Counted from the stretch's first letter, positions 1 through 8,049 are shown. The stretch is DNA of 64,000 nt from DASVLX01 sp036384655 (GCA_036384655.1 DASVLX010000098.1:1-64000); one strand, 5' to 3'. Translations and numbers: made by a program. The notes: generated by a model not told the origin, from the letters alone.

Positions 1-57
1 GCATCGTCGTCACGCGGTTAGGTATGGTTGCTCGCGCGGCACGCGGTGGCCGCGCGC

Positions 58-139
58 GGCGGGTTGCCCGAGTGGTCAAAGGGAGCAGACTGTAAATCTG
101 TCGGCACTGCCTACGAAGGTTCGAACCCTTCACCCGCCA
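58..139 (+). tRNA. tRNA-Tyr (GTA)
   Basis: A class II tRNA with a long variable arm. The 7-bp acceptor stem GGCGGGT pairs with ACCCGCC, the anticodon stem is CAGA/TCTG, and the loop CTGTAAA gives anticodon GTA. The T-arm reads GGTTCGAACCC. No CCA is encoded after the discriminator A. Confidence 0.95.
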
Positions 140-513
140 CAGCCTCCGGCCGATCCTGCTCAGCGCTTCGCGCTTTCGCCGGGTCGGCCGTTATGACTTT
201 GGGGGGCCGAGCCCCCCAAACCCCACAAGCGATTGAGGCGAGAGGGGCGCGAGCTTGCTCGCGTCTCCGAGCCGATTGAGCTTGTTGACCGGTGGGACAG
301 GGCTTGTCCCTGGCCCAAGGGATCACGGTGCGAGCTTCTTCCGACCCAGCGTTCTCGCGTCAGGCGTGGACCAGCGCGACGTCCCGGCCAAGAATTGCTG
401 AGAACGGCGATTCGTGGCCATTCGTGGGCCATTTCTGGCGAGAAACCGTCGGCGGGTCCGTGTGGCGGAACCGAGGGGCGGGATGGCCGAGGTGACCCGC
501 TAGCGTCGGCGGG
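140..513. other. Intergenic region with three hairpins
   Basis: About 370 bases without a convincing gene. It holds three inverted repeats: a 10-bp stem TTTGGGGGGC/GCCCCCCAAA with loop CGA (198-220), CGCGAGC/GCTCGCG (248-263) and GGGACA/TGTCCC (294-310). The first could terminate the tRNA-Tyr transcript. Short frames here show no ribosome binding site or recognisable product. Confidence 0.6.
198..220 (+). terminator. Candidate terminator after tRNA-Tyr
   Basis: A perfect 10-bp stem with a 3-nt CGA loop, without a T-run, as is common for actinobacterial terminators. Position downstream of the tRNA suggests the role; a dispersed repeat element is the alternative. Confidence 0.45.
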
Positions 514-1269
514 GTGGACGCGCTGGAGGCACTGGGGATCGCGGGAGCCGGCTTGGTCGCCGGCACCATCAACACCGTGGTCGGATCCGGGACGTTGATC
601 ACCTTTCCGGTCCTGCTGGCGTTCGGCTACCCGCCGGTGACCGCGAACGTGTCCAACACCCTGGGTCTGGTGCCGGGTTCGGTCGCCGGCGCTTTCGGCT
701 ATCGCCGCGAGCTGGCCGGCCAGGGCCCTCGGCTGCGCCGGCTGGTGCCCGCCACGGTGCTGGGCGGGATCGCCGGTGCGGTGCTGCTGCTGACCCTGCC
801 GCCCGGTGCCTTCGCACGGATCGTGCCGGCGCTGATCGGGCTGGCGCTGGTGCTGGTGATCATTCAGCCATGGCTGGCCCGCCGGCTGGCCGCGCGCGGG
901 CGGGATCGTCCCGAGCATGGCGGCCCGCTGCTGTGGATCGGGATCCTGCTCACCGGGGTGTACGGCGGCTACTTCGGCGCCGCGCAGGGCGTACTGCTAC
1001 TCGCGGTGATGGGGATCCTGCTCAGCGATCCGGTGCAGCGCCTCAACGCCGCCAAGAACGTGTTCGGGGCCGTGGCGAACCTGGTCTCCGGGATCGTGTT
1101 CGTGTTCGCCGCGCATGTCGCGTGGCTAGTGGTGCTGCTGATCGCGGTGGGATCCACCGCCGGTGGGCTGATCGGTGCGCGGATCGGACGCAAGCTGCCA
1201 CCGATCGCACTGCGAGTGATCATCGTCGCCGTGGGTGTTGTGGCAATCGTCCGATTGCTTGTCCCCTGA
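514..1269 (+). CDS. TauE/SafE-type membrane exporter
   Basis: A 251-residue polytopic membrane protein with about eight hydrophobic segments and small-residue motifs (GAGLVAGTINTVVGSG near the N-terminus, GVYGGYFGAAQGV in the middle) arranged as two related halves. This is the pattern of the TauE/SafE (DUF81) family, proposed to export sulfite or organosulfonates. The substrate cannot be read from the sequence. The GTG start has no clear Shine-Dalgarno; TAGCGT lies 7 bases upstream and could be a -10 of a leaderless transcript (inference). The gene stands alone, followed by a 212-bp gap. Confidence 0.85.
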   Translation: MDALEALGIAGAGLVAGTINTVVGSGTLITFPVLLAFGYPPVTANVSNTLGLVPGSVAGAFGYRRELAGQGPRLRRLVPATVLGGIAGAVLLLTLPPGAFARIVPALIGLALVLVIIQPWLARRLAARGRDRPEHGGPLLWIGILLTGVYGGYFGAAQGVLLLAVMGILLSDPVQRLNAAKNVFGAVANLVSGIVFVFAAHVAWLVVLLIAVGSTAGGLIGARIGRKLPPIALRVIIVAVGVVAIVRLLVP

Positions 1270-1481
1270 ACGGTCTAATGCTCGACGTGGCGAAACTGAC
1301 GCTAGGGGAGTACCACCCGATCGGGTTACAGTACGACGACAATTGCATGCCGCCACCGGTGGTCCGTGCCTAGCGGGGGGATCCGGGTGCGTGCCACTGC
1401 CCTGGTCGCGTGCCACGTCATGGTCGGCTGGCTACCACGTCGGTGTCGCCGGGTCCACCGGCCGCACGACGAGGAGGGTTC

Positions 1482-4115
1482 ATGTCCGAGGCCCGCGGTG
1501 CGGTGGATGTGGACCTGCCGCACGCCGACATCTCCGACAGGCGCGAGAACGGTACCGGGTTCCGCGCGTACACCTACACCCTGCTGGTGGCCGGCACCGT
1601 CGGAGCCGCACTGCTCTGGTGGCGGTCACCGCTGGTCTGGGACGTGCGACTGCTGTGGATTCTGCCCGCCCTGATGGTCGGGTTCTTACTCGCCGAGCGG
1701 CTCGCGATCAACATCGACGTCCGCGGCGGGGTGTCCTGGACGATCTCGTTCACCGAAGTCCCGATGGTCGTCGGCCTCCTCGCGGCACCCTTCCAGACGG
1801 TGCTGCTGGCCCACGTGCTGGCCGGGGTCGGCACCCTGCTGGCCCGCCGGGTGCACGATCGCGCCGCCTACAACGCGGGCGTGATGCTCATCGAGGTGGA
1901 CAGCGCCTTCCTGGTCGCGCACCTCGTCAACGCCGCGCTGTCCGGCACCGTGCCGTGGGCCGGCGCGTTCACCGGCGCACTGGCGGTGCCGTTCACCAGC
2001 ACCCTGTTCGCCGTCTTCGCGTTGGGCATGCTCGGTCAGCGGATGCGGGCGGCCAGTGCGCTGCGGCTGATCGGCCGGGTGCTGGTGGTCGGCCTGTTGA
2101 ACGCCTCGGTCGGCGTCACCGGCTACGAACTCGTCGAGCACAGCCCGTGGGGTTGGCCGCTGGCCACGCTGGTCGTCATCGGGCTGTGCGGCCTGTACGT
2201 CGCCTACAACGGGCTGCTGCGTGAGCAGCGCGATCTTGAGGTGCTGTCCGAGGTCAGCCTGATGGTGGCCCGGTCAGGTCAGCGCATCGCGCAGCCGGTG
2301 ATCAACGCCGATGTCGCGGCCTCCGCGATCGAACCGGCCGAATGGCAGGTGATCACCGACCGGATCAGGGACCAGCTCGGCGCCCGCCGGGTCGTGCTGC
2401 GGCTGTGGCCGGATCCGCGCGAGGAGGTCCGCACGCTGGTGTCCGGTGATCCGTTGCCACCGCGCTGGCGGACCAGATCACTGCGCGACGATCCGATGCT
2501 GAAGCTGGCCGGCGCCGGCGTCCGGCAGTTCCGCTACGCCAGCGCCACCGACGAGGTGCTCGACGCGCTGGTCGCGCGCGACGCGCATGAGGCGTTGGTG
2601 GTGCCGCTGCGCGGCGCCAACCAGGTGCTGGGCGTGCTGGAGGCGCATGACCGGGCCAGCCGCTGGCGCGGTTTCGGCCGGGCGGACGTGCGGCTGATCG
2701 GCACCCTGGCCAGCCATGTGGCCACCGCCGTGGACAACAGACGGCTGATGGCCCGGCTGCGGTATGACGCTTATCACGATCCACTCACCGGGTTGCTGAA
2801 CCGGGCCGGCTTCCGGGAATCCGTGACCACCCTGCTGCGCGACCATCCGGGTGCCACCGTGGTGCGGCTGGACGTGGACGTGCTGGCCGCGGTGAGTGAC
2901 GCGCTGGGGTACGCGTGGAGCGATCGGATGGTGGTCGCGGCGGGCCGCCGGTTGCGCGAGTTGCTCGGCGCCAACGTGCCGCTGGCCCGGCTGGAGTCCG
3001 GCACCTTCGCGACGCTGCTCGTCGACCATCGCGACGAGACCCTGGAACTGGAGGTCAACCGCCTGCACAGCGGGCTGAGCGTGCCCTACCAGGTGGACAA
3101 GCTGTCCGTCGAGGCCGGCGTGACGGTGGGATACGTGCCGGCCGACGAGGCGGCGGACGCCGCCGGCGGCAGCGGGCCGGACGGAGCCGAACCGGACGTG
3201 GACGAGCTGCTGCGCCGGTCCGACATGGCGGTGCGGGCCGCGCGCGCTGGCGGCGAGCAGGTGCGCGCCTACTCGTCGAGCATGGGCCAGGTCTTCCTGC
3301 GCCGGTTCGAGCTGGTCACGCAGTTCCGGCAGGCGCTGGCCACCGGCCAGATCCGGGTGCACTACCAGCCGAAGGTCGCGCTGCCCAGCAGGCAGGTGCT
3401 GGGCGTCGAGGCGCTGGTGCGCTGGTCGCATCCGGAGTACGGCCCGCTGTCACCGGACGAGTTCGTGCCGGCCGTGGAGGCCACCGGCCTGATCAACGCG
3501 CTGACCTCGTTCGTCACCGAGCGCGCGCTGACCAAGGTCCGCGAGTGGCTGAGCCGGGGCATCCGGATGAGCGCCGCGGTCAACCTGTCCGTGCGCAACC
3601 TGGACGACCAGGACTTCCCGGACCGGGTGGCCGAGGCGCTGAAGCGGTACGACGTGCCGCCGGAACTGCTCACCTTCGAGCTCACCGAGTCGGGTGTGAT
3701 GTCCGATCCGGCCAAGGCCCTGCCGGTGCTGCGCAGGCTGCACGCCATGGGCGTGGTGCTGGCGGTGGACGACTTTGGCACCGGCTACTCCTCGCTGGCC
3801 TACCTGCGGCGGCTGCCGGTTGAGGAAGTGAAGATCGACAAGAGCTTCGTGCTCGGCATGGGCAGTGATCTCGGCGACCTCGCCGTGGTGCGGTCCATCG
3901 TGGAACTCGGACATTCGCTCGGCCTGACGGTGGTCGCCGAGGGCGTCGAGGACGACGCCGCCCGGGACGCCCTGGTGAGCATGGGCTGCCATGTGGCTCA
4001 GGGCTACCTGATCTCGCGGCCGCTGCCGGAGGACCGGTTCGAGGCATGGCTGGCCGCCCGCACGGTGTCCGGTCCCGGCCTGCGGGACGAAACCGTGCTG
4101 ACCCTGGTGTCCTGA
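1482..4115 (+). CDS. Membrane GAF/degenerate-GGDEF/EAL protein (c-di-GMP phosphodiesterase)
   Basis: An 877-residue protein, starting at an ATG 4 bases after GAGGAGG. Residues about 25-260 hold several membrane helices like a MASE-type sensor. A GAF-like region (about 290-430) follows, then a GGDEF domain and an EAL domain. The GGDEF signature is replaced by ESGTF (505-509), so diguanylate cyclase activity is unlikely. The EAL domain looks intact: EALVRW from 643, ELTESG, DDFGTGYSS and AEGVED, the metal and catalytic motifs of c-di-GMP phosphodiesterases. The likely role is degradation of c-di-GMP at the membrane in response to an unknown signal. Codon 69 is TTA, rare in such genomes. Confidence 0.88.
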   Translation: MSEARGAVDVDLPHADISDRRENGTGFRAYTYTLLVAGTVGAALLWWRSPLVWDVRLLWILPALMVGFLLAERLAINIDVRGGVSWTISFTEVPMVVGLLAAPFQTVLLAHVLAGVGTLLARRVHDRAAYNAGVMLIEVDSAFLVAHLVNAALSGTVPWAGAFTGALAVPFTSTLFAVFALGMLGQRMRAASALRLIGRVLVVGLLNASVGVTGYELVEHSPWGWPLATLVVIGLCGLYVAYNGLLREQRDLEVLSEVSLMVARSGQRIAQPVINADVAASAIEPAEWQVITDRIRDQLGARRVVLRLWPDPREEVRTLVSGDPLPPRWRTRSLRDDPMLKLAGAGVRQFRYASATDEVLDALVARDAHEALVVPLRGANQVLGVLEAHDRASRWRGFGRADVRLIGTLASHVATAVDNRRLMARLRYDAYHDPLTGLLNRAGFRESVTTLLRDHPGATVVRLDVDVLAAVSDALGYAWSDRMVVAAGRRLRELLGANVPLARLESGTFATLLVDHRDETLELEVNRLHSGLSVPYQVDKLSVEAGVTVGYVPADEAADAAGGSGPDGAEPDVDELLRRSDMAVRAARAGGEQVRAYSSSMGQVFLRRFELVTQFRQALATGQIRVHYQPKVALPSRQVLGVEALVRWSHPEYGPLSPDEFVPAVEATGLINALTSFVTERALTKVREWLSRGIRMSAAVNLSVRNLDDQDFPDRVAEALKRYDVPPELLTFELTESGVMSDPAKALPVLRRLHAMGVVLAVDDFGTGYSSLAYLRRLPVEEVKIDKSFVLGMGSDLGDLAVVRSIVELGHSLGLTVVAEGVEDDAARDALVSMGCHVAQGYLISRPLPEDRFEAWLAARTVSGPGLRDETVLTLVS

Positions 4116-4117
4116 GC

Positions 4118-4143
4118 TGCCCGGATCCCGGTGGTCCCGGGCA
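4118..4143 (+). terminator. Hairpin after the GGDEF-EAL gene
   Basis: TGCCCGG (4118-4124) pairs with CCGGGCA (4137-4143), just after the stop codon. It could end that transcript before the tRNA genes. There is no T-run, so support is modest. Confidence 0.4.
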
Positions 4144-4225
4144 CCGGTGGATCGCCGGATTCCGGTGTGACCACCCGGTTTCCACGTGCCCGGACAACCC
4201 TGTACTCTCTTGGAGGCGCGGACAG

Positions 4226-4301
4226 GCCCCAATAGCTCAGTCGGCAGAGCGTCTCCATGGTAAGGAGAAGGTCTACGGTTCGATTCCGTATTGGGGCTCC
4301 A
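4226..4301 (+). tRNA. tRNA-Thr (GGT)
   Basis: Acceptor stem GCCCCAA/TTGGGGC, anticodon stem TCTCC/GGAGA, loop ATGGTAA with anticodon GGT, T-arm CGGTTCGATTCCG, and an encoded CCA. A TACTCT hexamer at 4203-4208 is a plausible -10. The order tRNA-Thr, tRNA-Met, rpmG, hadAB is conserved in actinobacteria. Confidence 0.95.
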
Positions 4302-4362
4302 TGACCAGCTGCGGTGTAGCGTCATAACGACTGGGCGCGTTCATCGCGGCCTCGTCATGTAT

Positions 4363-4435
4363 GGCGGTGTAGCTCAGTCGGTAGAGCAAGCGGCTCATAA
4401 TCGCTGTGTCGCCGGTTCAAGTCCGGCCACCGCTA
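4363..4435 (+). tRNA. tRNA-Met (CAT)
   Basis: Acceptor GGCGGTG pairs with CACCGCT, with a G-T pair at position 1. The anticodon stem AGCGG/TCGCT encloses loop CTCATAA, anticodon CAT. T-arm GCCGGTTCAAGTCCGGC. No CCA is encoded. The D-loop and position in the cluster suggest elongator tRNA-Met. Confidence 0.93.
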
Positions 4436-4464
4436 CACGACTGGCAGGGAGAGAGGGCAGAGCA

Positions 4465-4629
4465 GTGGCCGCGACCGACGTGCGACCGAAGATCGTTTTG
4501 GCGTGCGAAGAGTGCAAGCACCGCAACTACATCACCAGGAAGAACCGGCGTAACGACCCGGACCGCCTGGAACTGAAGAAGTTCTGCCCGACCTGTGGCA
4601 CCCACCGGCCTCACAAGGAAACTCGCTGA
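4465..4629 (+). CDS. rpmG: 50S ribosomal protein L33 (zinc-binding form)
   Basis: 54 residues, starting at GTG behind GGGAGAGAGG. Two CxxC pairs (CEEC and CPTC) mark the zinc-binding form. The basic sequence between them (ITRKNRRNDPDRLELKKFC) is typical of L33 in the large subunit. It sits 29 bases after tRNA-Met and before hadA, as in other actinobacteria. Confidence 0.95.
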   Translation: MAATDVRPKIVLACEECKHRNYITRKNRRNDPDRLELKKFCPTCGTHRPHKETR

Positions 4630-4648
4630 CCTGCGGTAACCTGCCGGC

Positions 4649-5095
4649 GTGCCACTGGATGAGTCATTCGTCGGGCGGACGTATCCGCCCAGCCCGGCGT
4701 ACTTCGTGAGTCGGGAGAAGATTCGCGAGTTCGCGGACGCGATCGGCGACGACAACCCGCTGTACCGGGATGTGGTCGCCGCGCGGGCGGCTGGTCACCC
4801 TGATGTGATCGCCCCGCCCACCTTCCCCACGATCGTCAATCTCAAGGCGATCGAGGACATCGTCGCCGACCCGAAGCTCGGTCTCGACTGGAGTCGGGTC
4901 GTGCACGGCGAGCAGAGTTTCCGGTACCGCCGGCCCATCGTGGCCGGCGACAATCTGGTCGTGATCGCCACCATCGAGAAGATCATGGCCAGGGCCGGCA
5001 ACGACTTCCTGACCCTGCGTGTCGACATCAACGCCGAGTCCGGCGAGCAGATCGCCGACGCGCATGCCGTGTTGGTCGCGCGAGGAGTCGCCTGA
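4649..5095 (+). CDS. hadA: HadA-like MaoC-family (3R)-hydroxyacyl-ACP dehydratase subunit
   Basis: A 148-residue single hot-dog protein. It resembles HadA, the substrate-binding partner of the catalytic subunit HadB in the FAS-II type dehydratase. It carries the FAS1-like dehydratase N-terminal pattern (FVGRTYPPSPAYFVSREKIREFA) and lacks the catalytic D-x4-H. The GTG start has no strong Shine-Dalgarno; TAACCT 6 bases upstream could be a -10 of a leaderless mRNA. Its stop overlaps the hadB start (TGATG). The role is dehydration of 3-hydroxyacyl-ACP in fatty acid elongation. The exact substrate is unknown, since many Pseudonocardiales make no mycolic acids. Confidence 0.85.
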   Translation: MPLDESFVGRTYPPSPAYFVSREKIREFADAIGDDNPLYRDVVAARAAGHPDVIAPPTFPTIVNLKAIEDIVADPKLGLDWSRVVHGEQSFRYRRPIVAGDNLVVIATIEKIMARAGNDFLTLRVDINAESGEQIADAHAVLVARGVA

Positions 5096-5529
5096 TGACC
5101 GCCGCTGGCTTGAACTATGCCGGGGTGTCCGTCGGCGACGAGTTGCCGCCGCTGACGGTCACCATCACCCGTGCCGACCTGGTTCGCTACGCCGGCGCGG
5201 CGCTGGACTTCAACCCGATCCACTGGAACGAGAGGGTGGCGGCCGAGGTCGGGCTGCCGAACGTGATCGCGCACGGCATGCTCACCATGGGCCTGGCCGG
5301 CCGGCTGGTCACCGACTGGGTGGGCGATCCGGGCGCGGTCGTCGAGTACGGCACCAAGTTCACCCGACCGGTGGTGGTGCCCAACGACGAGCACGGCGCC
5401 ACCCTGGAGCTGACCGGCCGGATCACGGAGAAACGCGCCGACAACGTCGTGCGGGTCGACATCACCGCGGTCTTCGACGGAAAGACCGTGCTCGGCCGGC
5501 CCACCGCGCTGGTGAAACTGCCCGCCTGA
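5095..5529 (+). CDS. hadB: HadB-like MaoC-family (3R)-hydroxyacyl-ACP dehydratase, catalytic subunit
   Basis: 144 residues with the hydratase-2 motif: Asp38 and His43 in LDFNPIHWN are the catalytic pair of HadB/MaoC enzymes, and the following helix reads IAHGMLTMGL. It shares one base with hadA, so the two are translationally coupled and probably form a heterodimer. No hadC follows; the next gene is tRNA-Trp. Confidence 0.88.
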   Translation: MTAAGLNYAGVSVGDELPPLTVTITRADLVRYAGAALDFNPIHWNERVAAEVGLPNVIAHGMLTMGLAGRLVTDWVGDPGAVVEYGTKFTRPVVVPNDEHGATLELTGRITEKRADNVVRVDITAVFDGKTVLGRPTALVKLPA

Positions 5530-5558
5530 GCCGATTGACCTGGCGTATCGGGCGGTGA

Positions 5559-5589
5559 TTGGAGCCGCCCGGGGCGGGTACCGTACACT
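5559..5589 (+). promoter_or_regulatory. Candidate promoter for tRNA-Trp / secE
   Basis: TTGGAG (5559-5564) and TACACT (5584-5589) are spaced 19 bases, slightly long for a primary sigma factor. They lie upstream of tRNA-Trp where a promoter is expected. Confidence 0.35.
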
Positions 5590-5655
5590 TCAGGACTTGG
5601 TACGGCGGGACACCCTCTCCAGTTGATTCTGGGGAGAGTGGAACCTGCCCGCCAA

Positions 5656-5728
<73 letters not shown>

Positions 5729-5778
5729 CGTCGATCGGACGGCGCGGCCGCCTCGGCCGTGTCAGCGAGGAGGCGGAA

Positions 5779-6390
5779 GTGACCGACGAGCGCGAGCAGG
5801 GTCGGACGGACGAGCGCGATGATGCTGCCCGTCCGGTCACGGCCGCCGCGCGGCGTGCACGTCGCGCATCCGCCCGCGACACGACGGGCCGAGCCACGGC
5901 GACCAACCGGTCGGCCACGGCGAAGCCGGCCACCTCGGCCAAACCGTCGTCCGACACCGCACGGCTGCGCCGTAAGGCCGCCGCCGCCGAGGACAAGGCG
6001 GTCGCCAGCAAGGCGGCCGCGACGTCGAAGTCGGCAATCAAGTCGACTGGCAAGCCAGCAGCCAAGGCGAGCACGAAGCCGGGCACCAGGATGTCCACCA
6101 AGACCGCGACGAGGCCGGCCTCGTCCGACGCGGCGGAGCGCGGCACGACGACCAAGGGACGGCCGACTCCGTCCCGCGGTCGCCAGGCGGCGAAGCGCCC
6201 GTCACCGCTGGCGCGTCTGCTCCGGTTCCTCCGCGAGGTGGTCGGCGAACTGCGCAAGGTCATCTGGCCGACGCGCAAGCAGCAGATCACCTATACCGTG
6301 GTGGTGCTGGTGTTCGTCTCGGTGATCGTGGCGGTCGTGTTCGGGCTGGACACCCTGTTCGCCAAGGGCGTGTTCTGGGTGTTCGGCTGA
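5779..6390 (+). CDS. secE: Preprotein translocase subunit SecE with long N-terminal extension
   Basis: 203 residues from a GTG preceded by GAGGAGG. Only the last 65 or so residues are the SecE core: an amphipathic helix (REVVGELRKVIWPTRKQ) and one membrane helix (VVVLVFVSVIVAVVFGLD). The first 135 residues are a low-complexity Ala/Thr/Ser/Lys/Arg tail with many SAKPAT-like repeats, probably disordered and cytoplasmic. SecE clamps SecY in the SecYEG channel. It is followed by nusG. Confidence 0.95.
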   Translation: MTDEREQGRTDERDDAARPVTAAARRARRASARDTTGRATATNRSATAKPATSAKPSSDTARLRRKAAAAEDKAVASKAAATSKSAIKSTGKPAAKASTKPGTRMSTKTATRPASSDAAERGTTTKGRPTPSRGRQAAKRPSPLARLLRFLREVVGELRKVIWPTRKQQITYTVVVLVFVSVIVAVVFGLDTLFAKGVFWVFG

Positions 6391-6440
6391 CGCCGACACG
6401 CCGGCCGAGACATGACTGAGGGAAGGAAGCGGAACCGACA

Positions 6441-7175
6441 GTGACCTCCGAGAACAGCGCAGCCGACGATCTGGAGCAGCAGGACCAGGTCGCCGAGCCG
6501 GCCGCCGCGGCGGAGGCGCCTGCCGAGCCCGAACAGGAGCAGGAGCAGGACATCCACGCCGAGCCGGAGGATCCGGCCGCGGAGCTGCGGAAGGCCCTGG
6601 AGCGCGCGCCCGGCGACTGGTACGTCGTGCACTCGTACGCCGGGTACGAGAACAAGGTCAAGACCAACCTGGAGACCCGCATCCAGACCCTCGACATGGA
6701 GGACTACATCTTCCAGGTCGAGGTGCCCACCGAGCAGGTCACCGAGATCAAGAACGGCCAGCGTAAGCAGGTGCAGCGCAAGGTGCTGCCCGGTTACATC
6801 CTGGTCCGGATGGACCTCAACGACGCCTCGTGGAGCGCGGTCCGCAACACCCCCGGCGTGACCGGGTTCGTCGGCGCGACCACCAAGCCGTCGCCGCTGA
6901 CCCTGGATGAGGTGCTGAAGTTCCTGCTGCCGCAGGTCGAGCAGCCGGCCAAGGCGGCTGCCGGCAAGCCGGCGGAAGCGGCCGCGGCGAAGCCGACCGT
7001 GGAGGTCGACTTCGAGGTCGGCGAGTCGGTGACCGTCATGGACGGCCCGTTCGCCACGTTGCCCGCGACGATCAGCGAGGTCAGCGCGGACAACCAGAAG
7101 CTGAAGGTCCTGGTGTCGATCTTCGGCCGGGAGACTCCGGTCGAGCTGTCGTTCACCCAGGTCTCCAAGATCTGA
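6441..7175 (+). CDS. nusG: Transcription termination/antitermination factor NusG
   Basis: 244 residues, GTG start after GGAAGGAAG. An acidic Glu/Ala/Gln-rich leader of about 55 residues precedes the NGN domain (DWYVVHSYAGYENKVKTNL, then VLPGYILVRM). An Ala/Lys-rich linker then leads to a KOW domain (VGESVTVMDGPFATLPATI). NusG binds RNA polymerase and couples it to Rho and the ribosome. rplK, which normally follows, is absent. Confidence 0.96.
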   Translation: MTSENSAADDLEQQDQVAEPAAAAEAPAEPEQEQEQDIHAEPEDPAAELRKALERAPGDWYVVHSYAGYENKVKTNLETRIQTLDMEDYIFQVEVPTEQVTEIKNGQRKQVQRKVLPGYILVRMDLNDASWSAVRNTPGVTGFVGATTKPSPLTLDEVLKFLLPQVEQPAKAAAGKPAEAAAAKPTVEVDFEVGESVTVMDGPFATLPATISEVSADNQKLKVLVSIFGRETPVELSFTQVSKI

Positions 7176-7194
7176 CCGGTCCACCCCGGACCGG
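7176..7194 (+). terminator. Hairpin directly after nusG
   Basis: CCGGTCC (7176-7182) pairs perfectly with GGACCGG (7188-7194), starting at the base after the nusG stop. It could be an attenuator or part of the leader structure before rplA. Confidence 0.4.
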
Positions 7195-7196
7195 CC

Positions 7197-7232
7197 GGTG
7201 TGGGAGGGCCAGGCGCTGGCCCGCACCACAAC
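7197..7232 (+). promoter_or_regulatory. Putative L1-binding mRNA operator
   Basis: Two stacked helices are visible: TGTGG (7199-7203) with CCACA (7226-7230), and GGGCCAG (7206-7212) with CTGGCCC (7216-7222). They are separated by an asymmetric internal loop (GA on one side, GCA on the other). The GTGGGAGG...ACCAC pattern mimics the L1 site in 23S rRNA and is the kind of operator by which L1 represses the L11-L1 operon. Here it precedes rplA directly. Assignment is by pattern, not alignment. Confidence 0.6.
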
Positions 7233-7272
7233 TGATCCGCACAACCATGTGCAGCGAGTAAGGACAGTCGAA

Positions 7273-7986
7273 GTGAAGCGCAGCAAGAAGTACGAGGAAG
7301 CCGCCGCCCTGATCGACCAGAGCAAGCTGTACTCGCCGCTGGAGGCGGCCACGCTTGCCAAGGAGACCAGCAAGACCAAGCTGAACTCGACCGTCGAGGT
7401 GGCCATCCGGCTGGGCGTCGACCCGCGCAAGGCCGACCAGATGGTCCGCAGCACGGTCAGCCTGCCCAACGGAACCGGAAAGACGGTCCGCGTGATCGTG
7501 TTCGCCACCGGTGACAAGGCCGCCGAGGCCGAGGCCGCGGGCGCCGACGCGGTCGGCACGGATGAGCTGATCCAGCGCATCCAGGGCGGCTGGCTGGAGT
7601 TCGACGCGGCGATCGCCACCCCGGACCAGATGGCCAAGGTCGGCCGGATCGCGCGTGTCCTCGGTCCGCGCGGCCTGATGCCGAACCCCAAGACCGGAAC
7701 GGTCACCCCGGACGTCGCCAAGGCGATCACCGAGATCAAGGGCGGCAAGATCAGCTTCCGGGTGGACAAGCAGGCCAACCTGCACCTGATCATCGGCAAG
7801 GCGTCGTTCACTCCGGAGCAGCTGGTGCAGAACTACGCCGCCGCGCTCGAGGAGGTGCTGCGGGCCAAGCCGTCCGCCGCCAAGGGCCGCTACCTGAAGA
7901 AGATCACCTTCAGCACGACGATGGGACCGGGCATCCCGGTGGACCCGGCCCGCACTCGCGCTCTGCTGAGCGAGGACGCCGCCTGA
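7273..7986 (+). CDS. rplA: 50S ribosomal protein L1
   Basis: 237 residues, the usual L1 length. The GTG start follows GTAAGGACAG, giving MKRSKKYEEAAALID. The conserved core LGPRGLMPNPKTGTVTPDV is present, as is the C-terminal KKITFSTTMGPGIPVD region. L1 forms the mobile stalk near the E site and represses its own mRNA. In relatives rplK lies immediately upstream; here only 97 bases separate nusG and rplA. Confidence 0.97.
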   Translation: MKRSKKYEEAAALIDQSKLYSPLEAATLAKETSKTKLNSTVEVAIRLGVDPRKADQMVRSTVSLPNGTGKTVRVIVFATGDKAAEAEAAGADAVGTDELIQRIQGGWLEFDAAIATPDQMAKVGRIARVLGPRGLMPNPKTGTVTPDVAKAITEIKGGKISFRVDKQANLHLIIGKASFTPEQLVQNYAAALEEVLRAKPSAAKGRYLKKITFSTTMGPGIPVDPARTRALLSEDAA

Positions 7987-8016
7987 CGCACTGCCCCGAC
8001 ACAAACCCAAGCCTCA

Positions 8017-8049
8017 ACGGGCCGGCCGAGATCAACTCGGCTGGCCCGT
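8017..8049. terminator. Bidirectional terminator between rplA and the opposing gene
   Basis: ACGGGCCGGCCGAG (8017-8030) pairs with CTCGGCTGGCCCGT (8036-8049), 14 pairs with one G-T, loop ATCAA. The stop codon of the minus-strand gene lies in the loop. It can serve both converging transcripts. Confidence 0.75.

Noticed and set aside
4291..4464. Upstream in-frame extension of rpmG through the tRNA-Met gene
   Set aside because: It runs through the tRNA; the GTG at 4465 has a good ribosome binding site and gives normal L33 length.
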